Assembly (NCBI GenBank): GCA_000787465.1
Contig: JSYX01000237.1
Coordinates: forward strand, 1 to 48,626
DNA: 48,626 nt
Origin: Thermomucor indicae-seudaticae
Lineage: Eukaryota > Mucoromycota > Mucoromycetes > Mucorales > Lichtheimiaceae
Reading direction: 5' to 3'
The number at the start of each line of letters is the position of its first letter. Positions within the stretch are counted from its first letter, which is position 1. Below, piece after piece: positions 23,103 to 34,085 of the stretch. The translations under genes were made by a program, and so were the position numbers. A model generated the notes under the pieces. That model was not told the DNA's origin. It worked only from the letters and a program-made list of their open reading frames with translations, and made no database searches.

Positions 23103-23885
23103 ATGGAACAAGTACGTGTGTGATTAGAAGCGTCAATGCACCGAGAGTTGGGCTCATGCAATTGTTTTCCAGACCGAGAAGGCCTTCCAAAAGCAGCCCA
23201 ACATCTTCCAGAACTCCAAGGACCCCTCCAAGCGCAACCGCCGCTGGTTCAAGGATGTTGGTCTTGGCTTCAAGACCCCCAAGGAGGCTAAGTTTGGCAA
23301 CTACATTGACAAGAAGTGCCCTTTCACCGGTGAGGTCAACATTCAGGGCCGTATCTTGACTGGTGTCGTTGTGTCCACCAAGATGAAGCGTACCATTGTC
23401 GTCCGCCGTGAGTACCTTCACTACATCCCCAAGTACAATCGTTACGAGAAGCGCCACAAGAACCTGTCTGCTCACTTGTCGCCCGCTTTCAACAACATTG
23501 GTGTCGAGGTGTAAGTATCTTCCTACTTTCTTTTCGATTTATTATGGTAATCCTGCACAACACACAATTACCTTGGTCCTTGGGTTTATTTTTCTCTTGC
23601 TGGTGGTCGCGGGATCTATGGTTCATATGTGATGACCCTATAAAGAGAAATATGCTGGTGATTTGGGACAAGAGCATGTTCGTCCATGCTCGCTAGTCCG
23701 GACGAGGTAGTTGGTGAGGTGACGGCTTACCAAGCCTTTGACGTCCATCATAATTTACTGATTTCGCGCGTAGTGGTGACATTGTGACCGTTGGTCAGTG
23801 CCGTCCTCTTTCCAAGACTGTCCGTTTCAACGTCCTCAAGGTCCAAAAGGCCAAGAGCGCCAGCAAGGTCTTCCAGAAGTTCTAA
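23103..23885 (+). CDS. RPS11: 40S ribosomal protein S11 (uS17)
   Basis: Three exons (23103-23111, 23173-23510, 23774-23885) encode 152 aa of the cytosolic small-subunit protein uS17. The first exon is just ATG GAA CAA, a very short first exon of a kind common in fungal ribosomal-protein genes. The body shows [64 protein letters not shown] and the C-terminal block [20 protein letters not shown]. Splice phases are 0 and 2, and both introns have good GT-AG ends; intron 2 (263 nt) is unusually long and structured (see findings). Codon use is biased toward C-ending codons (AAG, GTC, ACC), unlike neighbouring genes, as expected for a highly expressed gene. Confidence 0.97.
23629..23761 (+). ncRNA. 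Candidate structured RNA in RPS11 intron 2
   Basis: Within the 263-nt intron, GTGATGA at 23629-23635 matches a C box. A perfect 7-bp hairpin (GAGCATG, loop TTCGTC, CATGCTC) lies at 23672-23691, with an alternative CGTCC/GGACG pairing beside it. The only CTGA (23758-23761) is 12 nt from the 3' splice site and may instead be the branch site. Introns of ribosomal-protein genes often host snoRNAs, but no rRNA target was identified, so this is a weak candidate. Confidence 0.25.
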
Positions 23886-24285
23886 GTAGATATAGTGATG
23901 GAACTGATGAGTAGATGAATAAAGGAAAAGATGGCCCAAAGCCTCTTGTTCAATTTCTGTTCGCGGTTATGAGCGGAGATGTCGTGGGCAATTGTCGTGT
24001 GTTTGGCAAAAAACGTGTGGTGTGTTACCTGCAAAGGAGGCATACCAGCTGCATTGTGTCTAACATTGATTTTTTGAGTATTTCGGGCCCCCTGTCCCTC
24101 CCTTTCACTCTTGACTCTTCCCTCCTTTCCTTCTGTCCCAAACATTTTATTTATCTGCAGGACCTGACAGATTCTTTCTGCTCCCTTCCGTAAAAACAGT
24201 CGCGAGACCGTTCAGAAAACGCGCCCTCTGACGCCCCATTACGCTCCTTTTCCCTTCTCTTCCCTGTATTAAATACTTTTGATAG
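23886..24285. other. Short intergenic region
   Basis: The interval holds the RPS11 3' flank (AATAAA at 23917-23922) and a strongly C/T-rich promoter-like stretch (24080-24280) before the CH/GAR gene. No gene is seen. Confidence 0.6.
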
Positions 24286-27200
24286 ATGACTACCACCATC
24301 GATCCTATCCACGATGTATCATCGTACGTTGAATATTGCTTTTACTTCAATAGGGTTGTTGCATTAACTCTCTTTCCATCCAGCACAATTGACCAGAGGA
24401 TAATAGGATGGATACGTACACAGCTCTTCGCTTACGTGGCTATATCCGTCCTCGCACCTATCTCTGACAACTTTTATATGGACCTCACATTCCTCTCCGA
24501 TATACTCATATGTCTTGCCCACCGATATTTCCCTTCCTCTCTTCCTGATCTTATAGGCATTCTCAGCCTACGACGCCAGCAGTTTTCATTTAAAATATCA
24601 GTCGCGTGTCAAATCTTTTCCACGCATCTGGGACTCCCTCCTCCGTCATCACCGAATCATCAGACCTTACTGCAGTATTTAAATCGACTTCATCATGCTT
24701 TCATGCAAGAGGTAGGGGCATTACATAATAGCACTAAGGGTGTGACTCGGAAGGAACTAATTTGTCTTGGTCTCCATGAACATAGGATCATCATTTACAG
24801 TCGCCTGAGTCTCCTGCCATGAGTAAGCTTGCGGATGAGGATAGCAGTCTCCTATCTTCCAGCAGCAGTACATCGATCACTTCTATCGGCACCACATGCA
24901 GCCAAACGTTAAATGCACCACGTTGCATGAGGGATAGTGACACCAGTATCACGTCATTTGCGTGCATGCAGCATCTCGATTTTGTGCACGCCAAACTCTT
25001 TACGGCCACTGTACTCGAAGACAACTTGGTCGAAAAATATCGATGGTACCTGGACCGCGTCGTTCTGGGTGAGGATGATCTTTTGGATCAACAGCATCAG
25101 TATCTTTCAGCCTGGCTTGACCAACTGCAACAGTCCGGAGTAGAGAAGGACCGCATGGCGTTCGATGCGGTGCGGTGGTACATGACTCGGCATCGGTCAG
25201 ACGAAAAGGCAAAACCAGAAAAACAGACAGCAGCCATTGCATGGAGCGAACTGAAAAGCAAAAAAGAGGCAGTACAGGCATTCTACGACACTAACGATGA
25301 CTGGACATGTCCAGAACTCGAAACATTATTACGCTCTTGCGACCAAGAGGAACAAGAGAACGCCGATAGAATACGCCGACAGCAATCGCTCCAACGCATC
25401 AATCGCGTGGTCGACACTGGGCAGACGTTGCTCGATTCAGACGAACCTCTGACGGAAGAGGATGTGGGCCTATGGAAAGCTCAAGTACACTGGATTCTCA
25501 CCCAGTTTGAGTACAAGGATGAGACAACAAAGCAACGATTGCTGGCGCTGGAAGAAGCTGTGGATGCAAAACAGAGACGCCAGCAGCATGCGGAGCGGAT
25601 TCGCCGCATGGAAGCACAGTGGTTATGGGATGCCACCCGGTTACAAACCTGGCTGGACGCCCGCATTGCTCATGTTCACGAGGAAGATCATGAGACTGTA
25701 CAAAAGACACTTAACAAACTACGACGCGCACAACTGTCGCGTCTACAATCGAGCCAGACGAAAACAGAATCCGTCATGTCCCGTGTCTTGCAGTCCGTTG
25801 AGACACTGCAAAAATTGTTGGATGCACAGCGCCGCAAGCACGAGGAGCATGAAAAACGCATTCAGTGGCAAATTCAGCATGAGCGGCTTTCGGATGCCAT
25901 CGATCATTTGACAGCAACCATATGGCAAACCATGACGGATCTGACGGTCCGTGACGGCAAGCCGTTGATCGACAGTTGGCGGTCCAGTGTGGCCGAGTGC
26001 CAGGCAGGCGTGGCTAAGCTATCGAACGGCTACCAGGACGCGCTACAGCTGAGTTGGCTGCAAACCAAATGCATGCAGCTCGCCGAGCTCCTGGATCATG
26101 CTGAAGCAGTAATTAAGTTGCGTGCAAAAGCCGACATGTACTTTGAGCGAGCAGAGGAATGGCGAGCCACTGGACTCCGTTGCCAGACAGCCTTACAAGA
26201 AGCCATCAAACTGGGCACCGAGAGCGATGTTGTAGACCAATGCCTTTTATTTAATGCGCGTACCAATGAGCTCTGGCGCGAATACGGCGCTACGATCAGG
26301 GTCCCCGAGTGCTCCGCTGCTTTACGCGCGAACCGACCCACGCCTACATGCAGTACCGAACGGGTTTGTACCATCGTATTGGACCGCATGCTACAGATTC
26401 ACCAAGAACTACAGCACCTCGGCACTGAGTTGACGGGTTTGCAAAGACGCTATTCAATGGCAATGGCTCTGAATCAAGAACTTGCCGTATTTGTCCAGCG
26501 GGCCACCACAGTGCGCGCGGCGTTTGAGCAACAGAGAGATATGCTGTGTAACGCTGATGAAGGAGGCTCCTCGCCAGAGACGTTACCGGATGTCATCGAG
26601 AGCGAAACAACTGCTCTGGAGCAATCCATGAGTGAGCTGCGCGTCAAATTAGCCAGCATCCATGGCTGCGCTTTGGATTTGTCAGCGGCTGAGGAAGCAA
26701 TGAAGCAAGTGCGTTTGGAAGCTAAAGCATTGAGCAGTGTCGCCGAACGGTGCACGCGCCGCGCTCAAGCTCGTTCTGCTCAAGCAGGCTGGGAGCAAGC
26801 ATGGCATTCAGCAGATGTAGTCTTGAAACAACTTGAAAGAGACCTGGCGACATGTACATCAAACTTGGATCCGTCAACATCTACGAACACGGCCTCGCTT
26901 ATGGACCGTGTGAACAGCCTGGAACAGCGTCTGGACGCCTTTGACAACAAGGAAGGCAAACAAGCTATCGACAGCTTCCAGACAATGCAAAATGTGATGC
27001 TCGACACGGGCTTGCTTGATGCCAAGACAGCCTTGTCACTAGATACCCGGCAGAAGCAACTCGTGGATGGCAGCAGCAGACTTTCCGAACAGATCAACAA
27101 ACTCAAGGCCATGATTCAATACGTGGATCTCAGAGGATTATGGAATGCAGATTATCAAGCAGCACTTCTAGGCATGGATGATTACCAAGGTCATCTTGAA

Positions 27201-30200
27201 GAGATCGTGAAATCTTGTCGATCGCTGATGGATATCGAGAATCAACAGAAAACTTTGGATGAACTCCAGTCCGAGATACAACGATACAATGTCAACACAT
27301 CTCATTTCGAGCAACTCCAAAAACATGTTTGCGACTATTTGCAATATCAGGAATGGATGCCTCTTGCTGATGCAGAAGCATGGCTGGATCAACTTGAGAA
27401 CAAACAGAATGCAGTAATGGACCAACTTGCTTTTGCACAACAAGTCATGGCTCATGCTTGGATCATGGACGGTTTCAACAAAGAACTGGATTCCTTGCAG
27501 CAAATGCTTGAACAAGTTCCAGACCAGTTATTGTCTCGCGAAAACAGGGATCGCTTGACAGCCTCTCGTAAGCGCTTGGTTGACTTGGAGAAGCGGGTAC
27601 GGGAAATGCATAATGATCCTGTTCGGACATATGATGCCACAGTGCGTGAAGGAGACATCCAGGCAAACGCAGCAATACGTCGCCAACTGCTGGAGCACCT
27701 GCAGGACCTTGATGATCGACAGAAAAAGCTGGAGGATAACATGGCTGCTCAGGAGCAGAAACAGACTTTGGATGGCATCGTAAAGACGTTCCAGGATCGC
27801 GCTAATAGTTTGCTGTCTTGGATCAACGAGGCGTCAGCAGCATTGCATCAACTGAATCCTGGAGAAGTAAACGACGTCAACGCTGTCTCTGGAGCATTAT
27901 TCTGCTTGTCGCAACAACGAAGGTCCATTCACGACTACAATAACCAGCATATCCAGCTTTTCTATGTATCAGTCTATCAGCAGATTACGGAGATCAAGAT
28001 CCGTTATCCAAAAGTGGACACAGACCAGGCGGTATGGGCAATCGAGCAACAGCAAGCCAGAGTTAAAGAAGCTTGGCGTCGATTGGATATGGCAGCTATT
28101 GAACTAGACGACAGATTGAACGCTCAGTTGCGAATGGCAGAATACATCCAGGCAGCCCAAGTTTTGGAAGCACGGCACGATGAGTTACGGACAGCAAGCT
28201 TTGACAGTAATGAATGGCAGCGCGAATTCACGGTCTTGGAAAAGAAGAGTTTTGCATGGATGACAAGTCGCTTGTCGGCTGAAAGCCATAAACAAAACAG
28301 GAGCAGAATGGAAGCCATTTTGGATCAAGCGTGGCAACGGCACCAAGATCTGATGTCCTTGGCCAAGACAGTAGTCCAAGACACTCAACTGAAGGCACAA
28401 TTAGAAGAGCTGATAAGCGGACTGGAAAAGGAGATCAAGGAGACTCTCAAATTGAAGCACATTGAAGGAACTGATGACCGAGAACAAAAACTGGTGCTTG
28501 TTGAACAGCGGATACGGGCTCGCGTTGCAAAGCACAAGGCAGACATGGACCACATACATGCCTTGCAAAGATCTATGAGCAACAAGAGCGCCGTTTCTAT
28601 GGGGGATTTGGAGCGACTATTCCTAGAGGTGCAGATGACAATGGCTGAGGTAGCACAACAACGCGAAGCAGCGACACAGTGGTGCCAAGTCGTTCGATGG
28701 TTGAATGAGATCAAGCTGAACGAGCTGCAGTATCTTCAGCAAATGGTTCAATGTGCAGAGAGTTCTCAAGATATCCATGATGCCGCAAACGGCGTCAAAG
28801 CTGCCTTGGATGCCATATCAAAGCGGATAAGCTCGATCGATATGGTGGATGAAGAATTGAAAGCTTTCGCTGAACGTACCAGAACAGAGATTGGGTCTGA
28901 GCTCGACAAGCAACTACAAGAATGGGACACAAGGCAGCAACGTATGGAAAAGCAGGCACGTGCTGAAGAACAACGGGATGTATTGGATCAAATCAGGCAG
29001 ACGGCAGAACAAGAGCAGAGGCGAATCATGCAGGCTTCTCATGACACTTTGGATGTCCTGGAGGGAAAAGCGATCGCCATTTTCGATTACTATTCGCAAA
29101 CTATTGCTTGGCTTTCTGACAGTGAAACACTCCTTCATAGTCTTTCAGATCAGTTAAAGCCGATACCAAGAGAAACGGATGGGTATCACCAGACCGAGAA
29201 AGCACTGAACGATTTGAGTCTCGCTATTGACGGTCTGGATGCATTGCAACAGATGCTGAAAGTAATAGCGGACCTGATTGGCACAGCTGAAGAAATCGAG
29301 CTATGGATTGCATCCTGCGACAAGACATTTGATCGCTACATGTTGGCTTCAGAGACCAAAGATAATCAAGACGAGAAAGTTGTGGTTGCATTCATGGAGC
29401 GAAAACTCGCAGATTATTGTCCTGTAGTGGATACGTTCTTGGAAAACGTTGTTGCCTTCCTGGAGAAAGAAGATAGCCGAGTGAATATCATTGTCACCGA
29501 GACAATGATCAAGGAGTCTCTGCAACGACGGGCAGCACGAGTTGAGCTGGAGTGGGAGCGTATTAATGGCCGGATAAGCCATATCAAGGAAGCCATTATG
29601 CACCAGAGACAGCAGCTGGCAGTAGATCAGCAACTTACGCGCATTGAAGCAGTAATAACTGATGCACAAGAAAATATCAACCGGTTAAAGCAAGATTGCC
29701 AGCTTGCGTTGATAGACGACTTGAATATCGATTCCATGCCTCGTGAGCCTGAAATTCTCGCAATGGAACGCAAGCTTGAGCGTCTTGAGAGCGCCACATC
29801 CAAAGAAGTCCAGGAGCGGCTGATTTGTCTCGAGGAAGCACTTTTGCAGTGCAGCGTAGAACCGTCGTCGAATGTAGCTGACCGGCAAGCAGAAATTGAA
29901 CGTGGCATTGAATCATTTAACAAGAAAAGCAGCGAACTTCGAGGTTGGATAGCCCGCGCATTGAGCATTAGCGAGTATCTGATGATTGCTGATGACGTAC
30001 AGTTGCTTTTGACCGACTATCAAGAAAGGATGGGCTCACCAGAACTTTTGGCCAGCTTAAGCAAGCAAGACCTAGAAAGAATGCTTCAAGAGTTGGAAGC
30101 TTGCCAAAAGTATTACGATCAACAGATCCAACAAAAGCTGGATGCAGCATTGGATATCATTGAAGACATCCATGTTACAGAGGATCAAGTGAGCGAACAC

Positions 30201-31064
30201 TTTGCGTACCTTGAAGGTCGATGGTCAGCTATCAGCAGCCAAGCGCGGGCTCGCATGGCTATGCTTCGACAACGGATCCATCAGCACGAAGTCATTGCTA
30301 ATCGACAACGGAGACTACGGATTGTCTCTCTCCCTACCATGAAGGCCTCCCATACTGCACTACGGAATCCGCCACCGCTTACACCGTCCTCTTCGTTACC
30401 TGTCACACCAGAGCCAGTACCTGCTTTCAGTCAAACTGGTGCGTTATGGCGGAAAATGAAAAACCACGCGCGTAAACAGTACGAACCTGATCCAGACAAT
30501 GATCTTGACGTTGAAATCGGGCGCATTGTGAACGAGACGCCTTACGATATCAAGGTGAAGATGGTGCCTGGCGAAGCGGGTCGATATTGGTTTGGCTGCC
30601 GGCATCCTCGGCTGGTCTACTGTCGCATTCTCAAGAGTCGCATGGTGATGGTCCGGGTAGGCGGAGGATGGACAGAGCTGTCTCAATTCTTGCGTGATCA
30701 TGCGCTGCTTGAAGAAGGCATCCGGATTTTTGATCCTTTGCCGCCTGCGATACCGGCACCTGCAGCATCCTCTTCTTCTAACGTGCAACAGGGCTTTATC
30801 CAGACGGGTCGGCGACGACGAGAATCCTCAATATCACGATATACACCTCCATTGTACAGTAGTAATTCATCGTCCACAGCGTTATCAAGCTCGTCGTCTT
30901 CATCCACCACGTCAACGGCGCTGAGCAGTGCTCAGAATGTAGGATATTACATGGATGGAGACAAATACGTGGCCGTCGATCACCATGGGAACTTACATCA
31001 GCTCACCATGAGGAAAGCGGAACAGAATATAAGCAGTAGCGGTGGACGTAGTATTATCATATAA
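24286..31064 (+). CDS. Giant CH / spectrin-repeat / GAS2 (GAR) cytoskeletal cross-linker
   Basis: Three exons (24286-24323, 24384-24711, 24801-31064) encode about 2209 aa. Residues 14-110 read as a single, diverged calponin-homology domain: DQRIIGWIRTQLF, NFYMDLTFLSDILICLAHRY, then FKISVACQIFSTHLGLPPP. A long helical region of Gln/Glu/Leu-rich, Trp-containing segments follows, typical of spectrin repeats (for example LWDATRLQTWLDARI, RANSLLSWINEASAAL, SELRGWIARALSISEYL). Near residues 2022-2090 is a GAS2-related microtubule-binding domain, RYWFGCRHPRLVYCRILKS then VMVRVGGGWTELSQFLRDH. The tail is Ser-rich. The order is that of a reduced spectraplakin, so a role linking actin or cortex to microtubules is inferred. 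No EF-hands or plakin repeats are visible. Both introns preserve phase; intron 1 is 60 nt and could be retained without breaking the frame. Confidence 0.87.
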
Positions 31065-31392
31065 AGTACTTTTAGTTTTAATTATTTACAACATAATTGG
31101 GTTGCACCAGCGCACGAGCCTTGTTACAATGTTTCACCATTGGGGGAACCTGTTGAAGAAAAAAAAATTTGAAACAGAAGCGCCTTGGAAAATCAGGTAC
31201 AGTTGGATCTGTTTCGTTGGTGAGAACCCAGACCAAATGATTGGACAAGACCGCGTGGTTATTTTTCCTTGTGGCACCCAAAAAAGTTCTCTGCAAGAGA
31301 AGGAAAAAGTTTATCGAGTCTAACCACCGTTTTCTTCTTTTTCTCTTTCCCTCCTTTTTCGCTTTTTCTTTATTTTTTTGGGGAGTTCGTGA
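31065..31392. other. Intergenic region between CH/GAR and Ndt80-like genes
   Basis: There is no gene here. The 70 bases before 31393 are almost pure pyrimidine (long C/T and T runs), consistent with the promoter and leader of the Ndt80-like gene. Confidence 0.6.
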
Positions 31393-33845
31393 ATGAACGT
31401 CCACGACAAGGAATGGTCTTCCTCTTCTTGGGGAGGTTCTTATTCGCATCAGCGACATTCGCCATTACCGTCGCCCATTCACCCGTCGCAACATCACCAC
31501 GCTGCGGTGCCACCACCACCATCGACGTCACAGCAACCGTCAGCTGCGCCAGAAGTAGCGTCGAATTATATGAGCTACTACTACTCGTACGTAATTCTTT
31601 TTTGTAAAGGAGGTTTTGGGGGGATGTGTGTTGATGGAAGGGGTAAGAAAGGGGGTGAAGCGAGAGAGAGAGAGAGAAGGAGGATCTTCTTGACAGATCA
31701 TATCATCAAAAAGTGTAATATAAAAAGGGCTCCCAGTTGTGTATATAAATGAGAGGGCGCTGTTTTACCCAAATTCAGTATATCCGACGAATACCAATCT
31801 CAAACTTACTTTTTCTCTTTTCTTTCCCCTTTCTTCTTCTTTAGTTCCAGCCCACAAAATTACTCGCACCATCCTCCACCACATCCACAGCAGCACCATA
31901 GTTATTTCTACTATTATTCAGACTCGCGTCCACCTTTTCGCCGATCCGACTCTTCTCCGACTACACATCACTTTGGGTAAGTAACCTGTGCTTCGTTCCA
32001 CCACATGCATTTTTGACATTTGCTTGTATTACGACAGACAAAACACCATGTCTTCGCAGCCTGCAACACCTCAACCCTCTTCTCCAACTGACAACGCTCA
32101 GCCACGAGAAGTTGCGACAACAACAACCCCACCCTCCGCCTCTTCGCAACAGGTGGACGAACAAGCAGCACGAACAACAACAGCTACTACTGCTACTGCT
32201 GCATTGCCTCCTGCTGTACCATCCTCCTCTGTAGAAAATCCCACACCTACTTCTCCTACGACAACAAGACCAACCATGACGCGTACTCGTCAGTCTTCTG
32301 CAGCTTATACCGTGAATGAACCCAGCCCAAAGTTTGGTGCCACAAAGTATTTGGGCAACGTTTACGCACCAGACAGAACCACAGTGTAAGATTTTTTTCT
32401 ACCTTTGTTCTCGAAAAAGAAAATCACGTTCATTGGGCCAAATCTAAACCCCTTTTTTTATATAGTCTAGATATTCGCATCCAATCCAGGTTTGATCGCG
32501 GCTTTTTCATTGCTGACAACGACTGGACCTGTTACCGTCGCAACTATTTCCAAGTCAGTGGCGCGTTCACCATTCAGAATTACCCGCCGTATTATCTTCA
32601 ACAACAACAGCATCCTGAACCGGTGTTTTATGTACGCGACCCGGAAACTGATCAGCTACATGAAGTGCGAGGCTTTTTCATGGGCATCTCGGCGCGTGTG
32701 GCGGACGACGACAAAACGATCGCCCTGATCCAGCACACCGCCAAGCGTGACAAGGGCCCTCAGACAGAACCCGTGCCAAAGCCGATCCAGCCCGGCGGCG
32801 ATCTTTCACTCCTGACGAGCATGGCTTCAGCCACAGCGACCGGTATACCTCTTGACCAGACGATTGTGACCTTTGAACGTATCCAATTCAAGTCGGCCAC
32901 GGCCAACAATGGCAAACGACGCGCTGCCCAGCAGTACTACGTCCTGTCCGTCGAACTTTTTGCTCGCATCGACTCTGGCCAGCTCATCAAGGTCGCTTCG
33001 AACCGGTCGGCGCAGCTGGTTGTGCGTGGTCGTAGCCCTGGCCATTACTCGGAGCGTCGGACGAGTAACCAGAGCAGCACCACGCGTGACGAGACGACCG
33101 CAGCCGTGCTCTCGTCGTCCTCGTCGTCCTCGCCCTCTGTTCCGCTCCCGAATAATAACTCGTCCACCGAGCGACCGTCACCGCGCTCCACAGGCAGCAA
33201 CGGGCTTTCTGGCGGTCCTACCGTGCCAGAGTACGCGTACTACAATGGTTCGTCGGGCTACCATCTTCCTGCCGGCAGCGCGGCGATGATGCCACCTCCA
33301 TCGTACGATGCTCAGCCGAACATGGTACGTGGTACGCATGACCGATCGATTTCGGCGCCTTCAGGGTCCGTCGAGTTCCACCAGAACAACCATCATGCTG
33401 CTGCAGCTACAGCTGCTGCAGCTGCGTATGGATTGTATCCTCAGCGAGAACATCATGCGCCGTGGGTAGCAGCACATACGAGGATGAGCTCAAGTGGCCA
33501 TGAGCCCATGTCGCCCTATATGCCACCGCCTTACTACTACTATTCGCATTATGACCACCACCATCAACGAAGTCAGAGTGGCAATCCGCCTGGCGCGATT
33601 GGCTCGCCTGGCTTGATGCATAGTTATCACCAAGGGTAAGTTTCCCATTGGTTGTTGTTACGGACTCGTTGTTGACCTGCATATGTCATAGGGTTCCGTC
33701 CACGTATCGGCCAATGCCTCCATCGCATTATTCCCAACCTTCGGAACTGCCGCCAGGCCAACAACAGCAGCAAGACCAAGCTGATTTTGATGATCAAGAA
33801 CAAGACAAAAAGGTGATTGAAGACTCATCGCAACAACCAGAATGA
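31393..33845 (+). CDS. Ndt80/PhoG-like transcription factor
   Basis: Five exons (31393-31586, 31845-31976, 32038-32385, 32466-33635, 33692-33845) give 665 aa. The N-terminal 220 residues are low-complexity (His, Pro, Ser, Tyr and Thr runs). Residues 225 to about 416 form an Ndt80/PhoG-like immunoglobulin-fold DNA-binding domain: LDIRIQSRFDRGFFIADNDW, CYRRNYFQVSGAFTI, VRGFFMGISARVADDD, VTFERIQFKSATANNG and YYVLSVELFARI. In ascomycetes this family controls meiosis (Ndt80), development and nutrient sensing (XprG/Vib-1); which role applies here is unknown. The C-terminus is disordered with Gln/Asp-rich stretches. Splice phases are all 2. Intron 1 is long (258 nt) and holds two TATA-like boxes, and exon 3 has an ATG in good context at 32048, so a shorter isoform is possible. 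Confidence 0.88.
31719..31750 (+). promoter_or_regulatory. Two TATA-like boxes inside intron 1
   Basis: TATAAAAAG (31719-31727) and TATATAAAT (31742-31750) sit in the first intron of the Ndt80-like gene, about 300 bp before an in-frame ATG at 32048 preceded by CACC. They could drive a shorter transcript. This rests on motif matches alone. Confidence 0.35.
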
Positions 33846-34041
33846 TTTTTTTCTTTTTTTAATTATGCATGTATATGTATTTTTACTTTCTATACACATT
33901 GCTTCCTTCTCTCTCTCATTCATAGATGAAACGGTGTAGCTTATATCTGTCGATCTGTCTCTATATTGTTCCGCAACCTAAAAAGCTTTTTGCGTGTAAG
34001 ATATGCCAAGTTTATTTATTATATTCAGTGTGAGAGTAAGG

Positions 34042-34061
34042 ATATATATATATATATATAT
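34042..34061. repeat. TA dinucleotide microsatellite
   Basis: Ten AT units lie between the convergent Ndt80-like and kinesin genes, within the presumed kinesin 3' untranslated region. Confidence 0.9.
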
Positions 34062-34085
34062 GTACAACAGAATGAAGAGAGAGAG

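Noticed and set aside
24436..24559. Possible intron from GTGGCT to CTTATAG in the CH/GAR gene
   Set aside because: It would remove the central helices of the CH domain (FYMDLTFLSDILICLAHRY), which fit the family, and the frame is open throughout.
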